Below, piece by piece: positions 18,306 through 27,082 of a stretch of DNA of 64,000 bases. Under the pieces are notes generated by a model, which was given only the letters and a program-made list of their open reading frames with translations, made no database searches and was not told where the DNA came from. The stretch covers positions 205,169 to 269,168 of the forward strand of contig JAFKKG010000015.1 of assembly GCA_017305715.1 (NCBI GenBank), read 5' to 3'. The translations under genes and the position numbers were made by a program. The first letter of the stretch is position 1; each line of letters starts with the position of its first letter. The stretch comes from Hyphomicrobiales bacterium (GTDB lineage Bacteria > Pseudomonadota > Alphaproteobacteria > Rhizobiales > Xanthobacteraceae).

Positions 18306-18439
18306 AGGCGACGCTGTCGGCGACGCGGGACTAAACAACCGACTGGCGTTACATTGACCGGGCAAAGTAAAAATCGACTTAATCAATATCGCTGCCGGGA
18401 CAGATTTGCCGGGGCTGATTTGCACTTAGGCGCACCAAA

Positions 18440-18551
18440 GCGTTTTCCAGCGCGGCCTGTCCCGCGCTTGATGCGGGATGGACGCCGGTGCGCAGCAAGA
18501 AAACGCGTAAAATAAAGAATCGGGAGCCCTCGTTCCGATTCGTTCGGAACG
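18440..18551. repeat. Dispersed repeat, family F, with adjoining hairpin
   Basis: Family F is marked by GCGTTTTCCAGCG and a closing AAGAAAACGCG (18440-18508), followed by a perfect 8-bp inverted repeat CGTTCCGA-TTCGT-TCGGAACG at 18531-18551. Similar pieces occur at 61363-61412, and at 51371-51393 (a CGGTTC..GAACCG hairpin). It fills most of the 376-bp divergent gap between ccrM and the YpfJ-like gene; the rest, 18552-18662, shows no gene. Confidence 0.7.
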
Positions 18552-18662
18552 GGGTACTAGGCAATAATTGCCGGGCAGGTTATTGATTGATGGATTGGAA
18601 ATTTTACGTCTGTGCTGCGTTGGATGTCCAAGAGCCATCAGCCGGGATGAGGAAATACCGCC

Positions 18663-19592
18663 ATGCGTTATGATGATTTCCGCCGCAGCGACGATATCGA
18701 TGACCGTCGCGGTGACAGCGGCGGTGGAGGCGGCGGTTTCGGCCTCCCGATGGGCGGCGGTGGCGGGCTCGGCATCGGCACCGTGATCGTGCTCGGTCTG
18801 CTCGGCTATGCCTTCGGCATCGATCCGCGCATCCTGATCGGCGGCGCCGAAATCCTCACCGGCGGCGGCCAGGCGCCGACCTATCAGACCGATCGCAGGT
18901 CGGGGCCGGCGCAGACTGGCGCGCCCAAGGACGAGATGGGCAGCATGATCGCCGGCATCCTCGGCGAGATCGACGACCGCTGGAACGAGATCTTCCAGGC
19001 CAGCGGGCAACCCTACAAGGGACCGCGCATCGTGCTGTTTCGCAACGCCACCAATGGCGGCCGCTGCGGCATGGCGCAGTCGGCGATGGGACCGTTCTAC
19101 TGTCCCCCCGACAAGCAGATATTCCTCGACACCGCGTTCTTCCGCGATGTCGAGACCAAGTTTCGCGGCTGTTCGGGCAACGCCTGCAAATTCACCACCG
19201 CCTATATCATCGCGCATGAAGCCGGCCATCATATCCAGAACCTGCTCGGCATCCTGCCACGCGTGCAGCGGATGCAGGAGCAGGCCGGCAGCAAGGCGGA
19301 AGCCAACGCGCTGCAGGTCAAGGTCGAGCTGCAGGCCGATTGCCTGTCCGGCGTCTGGGTCAACCGCGAGGAAAAGAAACGTCCGGGGTTCGTCGAGCCC
19401 GGCGACATCGAAGCGGCATTGGCCACCGCCACCGCGATCGGCGACGACACGCTGCAGCGCAAGGCGACGGGCAGGGTGGTGCCTGATTCATTCACCCATG
19501 GCTCTGCCGCGCAGCGCAAGCAATGGTTCATGACCGGCTACCAGCAGGGCACCGTGCAGGCCTGCAACACGTTTGGCGCGGGGACGCTGTAA
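18663..19592 (+). CDS. YpfJ-family neutral zinc metallopeptidase
   Basis: A 309-residue YpfJ-like protein. A charged start (residues 1-20) leads to glycine-rich repeats (GGGGGGFGLPMGGGGG, 20-36) and one transmembrane helix (about 37-55). A large domain follows with the zinc motif HEAGHH (185-190) and the family pattern NGGRCGMAQSAMGPFYCPPDKQIFLD, containing two conserved cysteines. Members are membrane-anchored peptidases of unknown substrate. The start at 18663 gives the typical MRYDDFRRSDDIDDRRG opening of the family; GAGG lies nine bases upstream. It is divergent from ccrM. No residue appears lost. Confidence 0.92.
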   Translation: MRYDDFRRSDDIDDRRGDSGGGGGGFGLPMGGGGGLGIGTVIVLGLLGYAFGIDPRILIGGAEILTGGGQAPTYQTDRRSGPAQTGAPKDEMGSMIAGILGEIDDRWNEIFQASGQPYKGPRIVLFRNATNGGRCGMAQSAMGPFYCPPDKQIFLDTAFFRDVETKFRGCSGNACKFTTAYIIAHEAGHHIQNLLGILPRVQRMQEQAGSKAEANALQVKVELQADCLSGVWVNREEKKRPGFVEPGDIEAALATATAIGDDTLQRKATGRVVPDSFTHGSAAQRKQWFMTGYQQGTVQACNTFGAGTL

Positions 19593-19618
19593 GAACGCGG
19601 TAGCTCGACTAGGATTGG

Positions 19619-19708
19619 CGTCATGGCCGGGCTTGTCCCGGCCATCCACGTCTTTGCTTTTTGGGAGACCGTTAAGACGTGGATGCCCGGCACAAGGCCG
19701 GGCATGAC
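19619..19708. repeat. Dispersed palindromic repeat, family B copy 2
   Basis: GCGTCATGGCCGGGCTTGTC leads to CGGCCATCCACGTCTT and returns as AAGACGTGGATGCCCGGC, ending GGCCGGGCATGACG. This is the best-preserved family B copy in the window, with both ends complementary. It lies 26 bp after the metallopeptidase stop and ends 14 bp before moaB. Confidence 0.9.
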
Positions 19709-19722
19709 GAGAAGAAAACATC

Positions 19723-20286
19723 ATGTCCTCCATCGACGAAACCAAACAATTCGTTCCGCTCAACATCGCGGTGCTGACGATCTCGGACACGCGCTCGCTG
19801 GCCGACGACAAATCCGGCGCCACGCTGGCGGAGCGGCTGACGGCCGCCGGTCATCATCTGGCCGCGCGCGAAATCATCGTCGATGACGTCGATGCGATCC
19901 GTGTCATCCTCCGGCGCTGGATCGCCGATCCGGGCGTCGATGCGGTCATCACCACCGGCGGCACCGGCTTTACCGGCCGCGACGTCACGCCGGAGGCGGT
20001 CGAGCCGCTGTTCGAAAAGCGGATGGATGGTTTTTCGATCGCCTTCCACATGCTGAGCCACGCCAAGATCGGCGCCTCGACGGTGCAGAGCAGGGCGACC
20101 GCCGGCGTTGCCGGCGCGACCTTCATCTTTTGCCTGCCGGGTTCGCCCGGCGCATGCCGCGACGGCTGGGACGGTATCCTCGCCCATCAACTCGACTACC
20201 GCACCCGGCCCTGCAATTTCGTCGAGATCATGCCGCGACTCGACGAACATTTGCGCCGCCCGAAGGCCAAGGGGGCATCAGCCTGA
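19723..20286 (+). CDS. moaB: Molybdenum cofactor biosynthesis protein MoaB
   Basis: A 187-residue MoaB/MogA-fold protein. It shows the family opening IAVLTISDTRSLADDKSGATLAERL, the molybdopterin-binding TTGGTGFTGRDVTPEAV (about 84-100), and LPGSPGACRDGWDGIL near residue 145. MogA-type enzymes adenylate molybdopterin before molybdenum insertion. MoaB is the closer match by length and motif; whether it is catalytically active cannot be judged here. It begins 14 bp after a family B repeat. An alpha/beta hydrolase starts 7 bp downstream and is probably cotranscribed. Confidence 0.9.
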   Translation: MSSIDETKQFVPLNIAVLTISDTRSLADDKSGATLAERLTAAGHHLAAREIIVDDVDAIRVILRRWIADPGVDAVITTGGTGFTGRDVTPEAVEPLFEKRMDGFSIAFHMLSHAKIGASTVQSRATAGVAGATFIFCLPGSPGACRDGWDGILAHQLDYRTRPCNFVEIMPRLDEHLRRPKAKGASA

Positions 20287-20293
20287 GGTGCCC

Positions 20294-20995
20294 ATGCAAC
20301 CTGGTATCGTTCTCGTAGCGGGTCCGCTTGTTGGAGCGTCCAGTTGGGAGCCCACCGCGAGCCGGCTTCGTGCTGAGGGCGTGCGCGTTCAAATTCCCGA
20401 CGTTCTGGCTTGCGCGGACCGGGTTCCGTCGTGGAGGGAATGGACTTCCCATCTTCTGGATCTGTCCTCAGCCGAGGAAGCGCCGATACTGATCGGTCAT
20501 AGCTCCGCCAGCACGCTGGTTGTTGATCTCGCGACCAAGATGAAAGCTCGCGGGGTGATCATCACCGATGGGGACATTCCACCCGCCAGCGGTTTGGCGC
20601 GGCCGGTGCGGCCGGCACTTGGCGAATTCATTGCCGGTCTCGCCGACGAGAATGGGTTATTGCCACCTTGGTCGCAATGGTGGGTCAACGACGCCACTCG
20701 TGCACGGCTGGTGGGGATCGACGTGCTTGGACGTGACCCCCAGGCACTCAGGTCCTTTGAGATGGACTTGCCACGGATGAATTTGGGTTGGTTCGACGAT
20801 GCCATCAATCTGTCGACCTGGGACCACATTCCGGCGGGCTATATCCAGCTCTCGCCGATCTACGATCATGCCGCGGAGGAAGCCTCGCGCCGTGCCTGGC
20901 CGCTCAGGCGGTTGCAGGGAACGCACCTTGACCCGACACTCAGGCCTGACGAAACGGCAGCTGCCATTCAGGCAGTCTGCCGTGAATTGGTCTGA
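20294..20995 (+). CDS. Alpha/beta hydrolase
   Basis: A 233-residue alpha/beta hydrolase. It has the oxyanion-region start GIVLVAGPLVGASSWEP, the nucleophile elbow GHSSAS (Ser in ILIGHSSAST, about residue 74) and a C-terminal GTHLDP supplying the catalytic histidine. The cap region is small. The ATG at 20294 is preceded by GAGG at five bases and lies 7 bp after moaB. Base usage (more A/T and more TTG/GTT codons) is a little less GC-rich than its neighbours, which hints at a later arrival. Substrate unknown. Confidence 0.82.
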   Translation: MQPGIVLVAGPLVGASSWEPTASRLRAEGVRVQIPDVLACADRVPSWREWTSHLLDLSSAEEAPILIGHSSASTLVVDLATKMKARGVIITDGDIPPASGLARPVRPALGEFIAGLADENGLLPPWSQWWVNDATRARLVGIDVLGRDPQALRSFEMDLPRMNLGWFDDAINLSTWDHIPAGYIQLSPIYDHAAEEASRRAWPLRRLQGTHLDPTLRPDETAAAIQAVCRELV

Positions 20996-21048
20996 TGCTT
21001 GGGGGGACGGCGGCCGATGCGCGACGGTGTTTCGCGGCGCGTCCTGCT

Positions 21049-21978
21049 TCACAATTTCAGCTCCCACGTCTCGCCGACGAGGTCGACGCCAAAGCTATGG
21101 TGAGGCTCTTCCTTGACGCACTTAAAGCCTGCGGCCTGATAGATGCCGCGCGCTGCGACCAGGATGCTCTGCGTCCACAGCGTCATCTCCTTGTAGCCTT
21201 TCTCGCGCGCCGAGCGGATGCACTGATCGACGAGGGCGCGGCCGACGCCGAGCCCGCGCGCCTTTTTCTCGACCAGCAGCAGCCGCAGCTTTGCGACGTC
21301 ATCGCTGCCCTTGACCAGGAAGATCGAGCCGAGCGGCTCGCCGCCCGCCTCCGCGATCCAGCAATGTTCGCGTGCCGGGTCATAGTTCCTGACGAACTGC
21401 GCGCAGATCTCGGCGACCAGCGCTTCGTAGCTGATGTCCCAGCCATATTCCCCGGCATAGGCTTTTGCCTGGCTCGAGATCACCCAGCCGATGTCACCGG
21501 GTCGGTGGCTGCGCAGCAGAAAGGCCGCGGGTTTCTGCGCGGGCTGTTCCAGCGTCTGTTCGATCGTCATCATCGCGCGGACGAGTGTTTCGCCACTGCC
21601 GCGCGGCAATGCCGCCAGCATCGCGCCGATCTCGTCCTGGGTGTTGCGGTCGAGCTTTGCGAAGGCCTCACGGCCCTTGGCGGTCAGGGCAAGCTGGAAT
21701 TGCCGCCGGTCCGCCGGCAGTGGCTTGCGGGTGATCAAGCCGTTCTCGACGAAATTCTGGACGATCCGGCTGAGATAGCCGGCATCGAGGCCGAGCTCGG
21801 TGCCGATCTCCTTGGCCGAGAGGCCTTCGCGATGGGCAAGTTCGTACAGCACCCGCGCTTCGCTCAGCGAGAACGGACTCTTTGACAGCTGCTGGTCGAG
21901 CACGCCGAGCTTGCGGGTGTAGAAGCGGTTGAAGGCGCGGACTGCCGCGATCTCCTGGTCGGAAGCGTTTGGAAACAT
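21049..21978 (-). CDS. MarR-GNAT fusion regulator
   Basis: A 309-residue fusion. The N-terminal MarR-type winged helix (about 1-140) carries LSEARVLYELAHREGLSAKEIGTELGLDAGYLSRIVQNFVENGLI. The C-terminal GNAT acetyltransferase (about 150-309) has LLVEKKARGLGVGRALVDQCIRSAREKGY, which contains the acetyl-CoA loop R/Q-x-x-G-x-G/A. Such fusions probably sense or acetylate a small molecule and control nearby genes. GAGGTGCC lies just before the ATG, and a 40-bp near-perfect palindrome sits 13-52 bp upstream of the start, so autoregulation is likely. The effector is unknown. Confidence 0.92.
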   Translation of the reverse strand: MFPNASDQEIAAVRAFNRFYTRKLGVLDQQLSKSPFSLSEARVLYELAHREGLSAKEIGTELGLDAGYLSRIVQNFVENGLITRKPLPADRRQFQLALTAKGREAFAKLDRNTQDEIGAMLAALPRGSGETLVRAMMTIEQTLEQPAQKPAAFLLRSHRPGDIGWVISSQAKAYAGEYGWDISYEALVAEICAQFVRNYDPAREHCWIAEAGGEPLGSIFLVKGSDDVAKLRLLLVEKKARGLGVGRALVDQCIRSAREKGYKEMTLWTQSILVAARGIYQAAGFKCVKEEPHHSFGVDLVGETWELKL

Positions 21979-21990
21979 GAGGCACCTCGA

Positions 21991-22030
21991 TACTTGCCAT
22001 TGTCAAATAGTTAATTGACTTTGGCAAGTA
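21991..22030. promoter_or_regulatory. 40-bp palindromic operator before the MarR-GNAT gene
   Basis: The 40 bases are symmetric at 32 positions: outer arms TACTTGCCA and TGGCAAGTA, inner arms GTCAA and TTGAC, and an AT-rich centre ATAGTTAA. The inner part fits the TTGTCAA/TTGAC pattern of MarR operators. It lies directly upstream of the regulator's ribosome site. Confidence 0.7.
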
Positions 22031-22108
22031 TGTGTGTGCCAAGCGGGAACCCTGCTGTCTTTGCATCAGGTTGTTTTCGCGGTTTTGAGTCGGGGGCCGG
22101 CGATAACG

Positions 22109-22681
22109 CTAGGCCACCACCATGATCCGGCTGCGCAGCATGGTGCGGGAGCGGCGGCCGAGCTGGCGCAGCAGCCGGGCCTCGGAGCGGCGGGCATCCG
22201 GCCGGTAGCCGCCAAGCCGGTCGTAATGGTCGCGTGCGATGAGCAGCCCCTGTTCCGCCGAGGGGCCGGTGATCATGCGGGCGACGAATTTGAGCCCATC
22301 GCGGAAGGGCGCATCGGCGTAAGGCGAGCGGGCATAGCGGAAGATCCCGGCGCGTGGCCGGTCGCTCATCGATACGCCCTGGATGAATTGGCTGGTCTCT
22401 TCGATCCAGCCGGAATCGAGCACGGCGCCGGCATGCAGGAACATCAGCCAAGGCGAGCGTGCCTGTCGGGCACCCGCCGCCAGCGCCGCGGCGCGCGTGC
22501 CCTCGAACGCCAGGAAGCGACAACCGGCCACGTCGGCGACCCGCTCGATCACGCCGCTCGCGCCGCGGTCCACCAGCACGACCTCGCGTATCAAGCCGGC
22601 AGCCGCGCCCGGCACCAGCGCCGCAAGGGTTGCGACGGCGGGCTGCTCGACCCCTTCGGTCGGGATGATGACGCTCAGCAT
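22109..22681 (-). CDS. Family 2-type glycosyltransferase
   Basis: A 190-residue glycosyltransferase-like protein. It opens MLSVIIPTEGVEQPAVATLAAL, the usual nucleotide-sugar start, then EVVLVDRGASG (with Asp in the DxD-like region near residue 40) and SPWLMFLHAGAVLDSGWIEE (the acceptor-side LHAGA..LD motif). It is short for the family, missing the usual C-terminal third, and resembles TIGR04283-type small transferases. The DXD is not canonical. It is leftward and alone; donor and acceptor unknown. The SOS-box region at 22804 is 123 bp from its start. Confidence 0.72.
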   Translation of the reverse strand: MLSVIIPTEGVEQPAVATLAALVPGAAAGLIREVVLVDRGASGVIERVADVAGCRFLAFEGTRAAALAAGARQARSPWLMFLHAGAVLDSGWIEETSQFIQGVSMSDRPRAGIFRYARSPYADAPFRDGLKFVARMITGPSAEQGLLIARDHYDRLGGYRPDARRSEARLLRQLGRRSRTMLRSRIMVVA

Positions 22682-22803
22682 GATTGAGGCTTCGGTGGCT
22701 CAAACGGTGAAAAACGCCGCTTGTTATCACCTTGTCACATTCAACACATCCGTTGGGGTGCAGATTTTTGCGGCAGCCCTGCTGTGGATTTTTCTTTTTT
22801 TGT

Positions 22804-22818
22804 GTTCTTGATTTGTTC
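22804..22818. promoter_or_regulatory. Alphaproteobacterial LexA (SOS) box
   Basis: GTTC-TTGATTT-GTTC matches the direct-repeat LexA motif GTTC-N7-GTTC of alphaproteobacteria exactly. It ends 23 bp before the ATG of the radical SAM gene, inside a T-rich promoter-like stretch. Repression of that gene by LexA is inferred from the match. Confidence 0.65.
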
Positions 22819-22841
22819 TAGTGACGTGTTACGTTCCCGGC

Positions 22842-24002
22842 ATGAGCCGAGCATCCTCTCATGCCCTCAAGCACCCGCCGGTCACGGCGCCCTCCGAACC
22901 GGCGGGTGCTACTCCTTTTGCTGAACTGGCGGTCGCGATCGATCGCGAGCGCCGGCGCGGCCGCGGCGCCCAGTCCAACGACAGCGGCCGCTATGAAGCC
23001 GAAGCGCGGGTCGCTTTCGACGATGGCTGGCAGAGCCTGGACGACCTGCCGCCGTTCAAGACCACCGTTGGCCTCGACACGTCGCGAAAAGTCATCACCC
23101 GCAACGACTCGCCGGACATTGGTTTCGACCGGTCGATCAATCCCTATCGCGGCTGCGAGCATGGCTGTGTCTACTGCTTCGCGCGGCCGACCCATGCCTA
23201 TCTCGGACTGTCGCCCGGGCTTGATTTCGAGTCGAAGCTGCTGGCCAAGCCCGATGCGCCAATGCTGCTCGAAAAGGAACTGGCGGCGGTCGATTACGAG
23301 CCGCGCATGATCGCGATCGGCACCAACACCGATCCCTATCAGCCGATCGAGCGCGAACACAAAATCATGCGTGGCATTCTCGAAGTGCTGGAGCGCGCCG
23401 GCCACCCCGTCGGCATCGTCACCAAATCGGCGCTGGTGACGCGCGACATCGACATTCTCCAGCGGATGGCCAAGCGCAATCTGGTCAAGGTCGCTCTGTC
23501 GGTGACGACGCTGGACGCCAAACTCGCGCGCACCATGGAGCCGCGGGCCTCGACGCCGCCGAAGCGGCTGGAGGCGATCCGGCAACTGGCCGAGGCCGGC
23601 ATTCCCGCCACCGTGATGGTGGCCCCCGTCATCCCGGCGCTGAACGATTCGGAGATCGAGCGCATTCTGGATGCCGCCGCCCATGCCGGCGCCAAGGAAG
23701 CGAGCTACGTGCTGCTGCGGCTGCCGCTGGAAGTGCGCGATCTCTTCCGCGAATGGCTGATGGCGAATTTTCCCGATCGCTATCGCCACGTCTTCACTTT
23801 GATCCGCGACATGCGCGGTGGCCGCGATTACGACTCGCAATGGGGAACGCGGATGAAGGGCACCGGCCCGATGGCCTGGATGATCGGCCGTCGCTTCGAG
23901 ATCGCTTGCGAGAAACTCGGCCTGAACAAGCGGCGTTCGAAACTGACCACCGACCATTTCGTGAAGCCGAAGCGCAACGGCCAGCAATTGAGTTTGTTCT
24001 GA
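22842..24002 (+). CDS. Radical SAM protein, PA0069 family (spore photoproduct lyase-like)
   Basis: A 386-residue radical SAM protein. The cluster-binding motif C105-EHG-C109-VY-C112 is the canonical CxxxCxxC. Before it is the PA0069-family sequence GFDRSINPYRGCEHG, and after it NTDPYQPIE, VGIVTKSALVTRD and VMVAPVIPALND. These proteins resemble spore photoproduct lyases, which repair thymine dimers, but the activity of this family is unproven. The ATG at 22842 is preferred; a GTG at 22821 is possible. An exact LexA-type box lies just upstream, which argues for a DNA-damage role. VOC and rnhB genes follow. Confidence 0.9.
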   Translation: MSRASSHALKHPPVTAPSEPAGATPFAELAVAIDRERRRGRGAQSNDSGRYEAEARVAFDDGWQSLDDLPPFKTTVGLDTSRKVITRNDSPDIGFDRSINPYRGCEHGCVYCFARPTHAYLGLSPGLDFESKLLAKPDAPMLLEKELAAVDYEPRMIAIGTNTDPYQPIEREHKIMRGILEVLERAGHPVGIVTKSALVTRDIDILQRMAKRNLVKVALSVTTLDAKLARTMEPRASTPPKRLEAIRQLAEAGIPATVMVAPVIPALNDSEIERILDAAAHAGAKEASYVLLRLPLEVRDLFREWLMANFPDRYRHVFTLIRDMRGGRDYDSQWGTRMKGTGPMAWMIGRRFEIACEKLGLNKRRSKLTTDHFVKPKRNGQQLSLF

Positions 24003-24063
24003 TCGATAGCTGGATGGAACAGCGCTTCATCCCGGCCACGAGTGAGCGTCAGGGAGTTGCAGC

Positions 24064-24519
24064 ATGGGTAACGAGCCGAATCCGCCAATCCCGCGACTGA
24101 CCGTCATCACGCTCGGCGTCAGCAACATGCGCGCCAGCATCGCTTTCTATGAAGCGCTGGGCTTTGCCCGCAGAATACGCGAAACCGGCGAGGCGGTGGC
24201 TTTCTTCGACACCGGCGGCTCCGTGATCGGGCTGTTTCCGTGGGATCGACTCGCAGAGGACGTCACGTTGCCGGACCATCCGCGGCCGAAAACTTTTCGC
24301 GGCGTGACGCTGGCCTGGAATTGCGCTTCGCGCGAGGAGGTCGACGCGGTGCTCGATTTTGCGATCTCCAAGGGAGCATCCTTGCTCAAGGCCGCGCACG
24401 AGACAGCCTATGGCGGCTATTCCGGATATTTCGGCGATCCTGACGAGCATCCCTGGGAAGTCGTGGTCGCGCCCGGCATCGAGGTCGGTGAGGACCGGCG
24501 GGTTCATTTGCCGGACTAG
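24064..24519 (+). CDS. VOC (glyoxalase-fold) family protein
   Basis: A 151-residue VOC protein. It has the opening LTVITLGVSNMRASIAFYEALGF, the central TGGSVIGLFPWDRLAED, and the second half YGGYSGYFGDPDEHPWEVVVAPGIEV, with the EHPWEV/WEV metal-side motif of glyoxalase-like proteins. Only the second half preserves obvious metal ligands (His and Glu in DEHPWEV), so catalysis is uncertain. GGGAG lies 7-8 bases before the ATG. Members may be lyases, dioxygenases or drug-binding proteins. It follows the radical SAM gene by 61 bp and may share its transcript. Confidence 0.85.
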   Translation: MGNEPNPPIPRLTVITLGVSNMRASIAFYEALGFARRIRETGEAVAFFDTGGSVIGLFPWDRLAEDVTLPDHPRPKTFRGVTLAWNCASREEVDAVLDFAISKGASLLKAAHETAYGGYSGYFGDPDEHPWEVVVAPGIEVGEDRRVHLPD

Positions 24520-24606
24520 GCAAGATATTACCGAAGGCGAACGAATAGCGGGAATTGAGCGTGGTTCCCGGTTGCGCGGTGGCGCGTGCTTGCCCACCAT
24601 CCCGGC

Positions 24607-25362
24607 ATGATTCGGGATAAGTCTTCCAGGAAGCCGGCGGCCAAACAGCTCAAACTGCCGAACGGCGTCATCGCTGCGACGCCGCCGAGCTTTCGGCGCG
24701 AGCGGGCGCTGATCAAGCGCGGCGTCTGGCCGGTCGCCGGGTGCGACGAGGCCGGCCGCGGGCCCCTGGCCGGCCCCGTGGTGGCCGCTGCCGTGATTCT
24801 CGATCCCAAGCGGATTCCCAAAGGCATCGACGATTCGAAGCGGCTCACGGCGGAACGCCGCGAGGAACTATTCGAGGAGATTTGCGCGACCTCGTCGTTT
24901 GCCGTCGCGTTTGCCTCCCCGGCGCGGATCGACCGCGACAACATCCTGCGCGCTTCGCTGTGGGCGCTTTCGCGCGCCGTGCACGCATTGCCGGAAATGC
25001 CGCGTCACGTGTTCGTCGACGGCCGCGACAGGATCGATGCGCCATGCGACTGTGCCGCCGTGATCGGCGGCGACGGGATCGTGATGTCGATCGCGGCGGC
25101 ATCGATCATCGCCAAGGTGACGCGCGATCGCCTGATGTGCGCACTGGCGCTGGATTGCCCGGGCTACGGCTTTGAAACCCACAAGGGCTATGCGGTGCCG
25201 GAACATCGCGAAGCGCTGGACCGGCTGGGTCCCAGCGTCCATCATCGCCGCTTCTTCGCACCCGTGATCGCCGCGCGCGAAAAGCATCAGCCCGGCAGCG
25301 TCGAGCCCGATCTGTTCACGGTCGAACCGCGCGTCGATGCCGAGGTCTCGGCAGCCCTGTAA
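24607..25362 (+). CDS. rnhB: Ribonuclease HII
   Basis: A 251-residue RNase HII, which removes ribonucleotides and RNA from RNA-DNA hybrids. The active-site motif [13 protein letters not shown] holds the first Asp-Glu pair. [25 protein letters not shown] and [17 protein letters not shown] follow, and the last supplies the conserved Ser/Lys region. The start MIRDKS at 24607 is the more likely; a further extension to 24586 is weaker. The first 38 residues are basic and probably disordered. It lies upstream of a GT39-like gene, an order I have seen in related genomes. Confidence 0.95.
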   Translation: MIRDKSSRKPAAKQLKLPNGVIAATPPSFRRERALIKRGVWPVAGCDEAGRGPLAGPVVAAAVILDPKRIPKGIDDSKRLTAERREELFEEICATSSFAVAFASPARIDRDNILRASLWALSRAVHALPEMPRHVFVDGRDRIDAPCDCAAVIGGDGIVMSIAAASIIAKVTRDRLMCALALDCPGYGFETHKGYAVPEHREALDRLGPSVHHRRFFAPVIAAREKHQPGSVEPDLFTVEPRVDAEVSAAL

Positions 25363-25440
25363 GGCAGGTTGCCTCGAAGCCTCGGCCCCTCTATCAAACA
25401 TTCTGGAATAGGCCATCGGCGCGGGCATTTCGGACGTTTC

Positions 25441-26949
25441 ATGCGTTTCACCTCCCTGGTTGTCGAACTGATCCGCGCCCGGCCGCGGCTGGTGGTCTGG
25501 CTCGTGGTGCTGCTGCAGGCGGCGATGTGGCTGATCCTGCCGACGCTGCTCTATCGCAGCCCGCCCGGCGACGTCGCGACCGTGCTGGCGTTCGGCCGGG
25601 AATATCAGGTCGGCACCTATTTCGGTCCGCCGCTGGCGTTCTGGCTCGCCGATATCGCCTATCGCGCGGTCGGCAATCATATGTTCGGCGTCTATTTGCT
25701 GGCGCAGATCTGTGCGGTCGTCACCTTCTGGAGCTTCTATCAACTCGCGCGCGCCATCGTCGGTGGCCAGCAGGCGGTGCTCGCCGTCCTCTTGAGCATG
25801 ACGATCGTGGCGTTCAGCTCGCCCGGCGTCGAGTTCGGTCCGCTGGTGCTGGCGCGGCCGCTGTGGGCGCTGCTGTTGCTGCATTCCTGGCGATTGATCG
25901 GCCAGAACCGGCGCAGCGCCTGGTTCGCATGGTCGATCGAGGCGGGCCTGTTGCTGCTGACGACGCCGGCGGCGCTCGGGCTGTTGCTGCTGATCGCCGG
26001 ATTTGCCCTTGCGACCGCGCGCGGGCGGCGCACCTTGATGTCGCTCGATCCGCTCTATGCGCTGCTGGTGATCGTCGTCCTGGTGCTGCCCTATCTGATC
26101 TGGGTCATTCGCGCCGATGTGCTGGCGATGCCGCCCTTGCCGGCCATCGACGATCTCTCCGCAAGGGCAAGGCACTGGGGCGGGCTACTCGGCGGCCTGC
26201 TGTTTGCGGTGGCCGGCATCGTCGTGCTGGCGATCCTCAATTCGGGCTGGTTTGCCCGCAACGCCGAGGATGCGCCGATCATCTACCGGCCGCCGGTCGA
26301 TCCTCTGGCGCGCCGGTTCGTCTATACGTTTGCGATTCTCCCGGCGCTGTTTGGCAGCCTGATCGCGGGCGTGTTCAATCTCGACCGCGTCACTGGCGGC
26401 GCCGGCGTTGTCTTGCTGATGTCGGGGCTGGCCGCGATCGTTGCAACCGGCGATCTGGTCTATCTGCGGCGCCAGCGGCTGCTCCGCACGGTTTGGGCGG
26501 CGGCGGTCGCAGCACCGGCTTTCGTTGCCATCGCCGTCGCGCTGTTCCTGCCCTGGACCAACAGCGCCGAAGCGCCGACCTCGCTGCCGGCTCGCGCGAT
26601 TGCGCATTTCTTCGGCGATAGTTTTGAACGCCGCACCAACCAGCGGCTCCGGGCGGTGGCCGGCGATCCGCAATTGGCAAGCTTCATCGCGCTGGATAAG
26701 GGCCGGCCGCATCTGCTGCTCGATGCCACACCCGAGCGGACGCCGTGGCTGTCGCTGGCCAAATTCAACGAGACCGGCGGCGTCGTGGTCTGGCGCGCCT
26801 CCGATACGTCGGGCACGCCGCCGCCCGAGATCGCGCAGCGCTTTCCAGGCCTCGTGCCCGAGGTGCCGCGCGCGTTTGAATGGATGGTCAATGGCAGGCA
26901 GCCGCTGCTGCGGGTCGGCTGGGCCATCGTGCGCCCGAAGGCGCCCTGA
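25441..26949 (+). CDS. GT39-like (ArnT/PMT-type) membrane glycosyltransferase
   Basis: A 502-residue, highly hydrophobic protein with about ten membrane helices and a soluble C-terminal domain of roughly 120 residues (about 385-502). The first loop after the N-terminal helix has SPPGDVATVLAFGREYQVGTYFGPPLAFWLAD, matching the acidic/Tyr-rich first-loop pattern of polyprenyl-phosphate sugar transferases such as ArnT. It would transfer a sugar from a lipid carrier onto a membrane or envelope acceptor, unknown here. The ATG at 25441 begins MRFTSLVVELIRARP. It follows rnhB by 78 bp. Confidence 0.8.
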   Translation: MRFTSLVVELIRARPRLVVWLVVLLQAAMWLILPTLLYRSPPGDVATVLAFGREYQVGTYFGPPLAFWLADIAYRAVGNHMFGVYLLAQICAVVTFWSFYQLARAIVGGQQAVLAVLLSMTIVAFSSPGVEFGPLVLARPLWALLLLHSWRLIGQNRRSAWFAWSIEAGLLLLTTPAALGLLLLIAGFALATARGRRTLMSLDPLYALLVIVVLVLPYLIWVIRADVLAMPPLPAIDDLSARARHWGGLLGGLLFAVAGIVVLAILNSGWFARNAEDAPIIYRPPVDPLARRFVYTFAILPALFGSLIAGVFNLDRVTGGAGVVLLMSGLAAIVATGDLVYLRRQRLLRTVWAAAVAAPAFVAIAVALFLPWTNSAEAPTSLPARAIAHFFGDSFERRTNQRLRAVAGDPQLASFIALDKGRPHLLLDATPERTPWLSLAKFNETGGVVVWRASDTSGTPPPEIAQRFPGLVPEVPRAFEWMVNGRQPLLRVGWAIVRPKAP

Positions 26950-27082
26950 GCGAACCCTCATGGTGAATGTCTTCATGGTGGGGAGGCGCAACGCCGTCTG
27001 CGGACGATGCTTCGTATCGCCGGGCGAACCATGAGGCCAACGGCCGGGCCTCATCCTTCGAGACGCCCGCAAGTGCGGGCTC

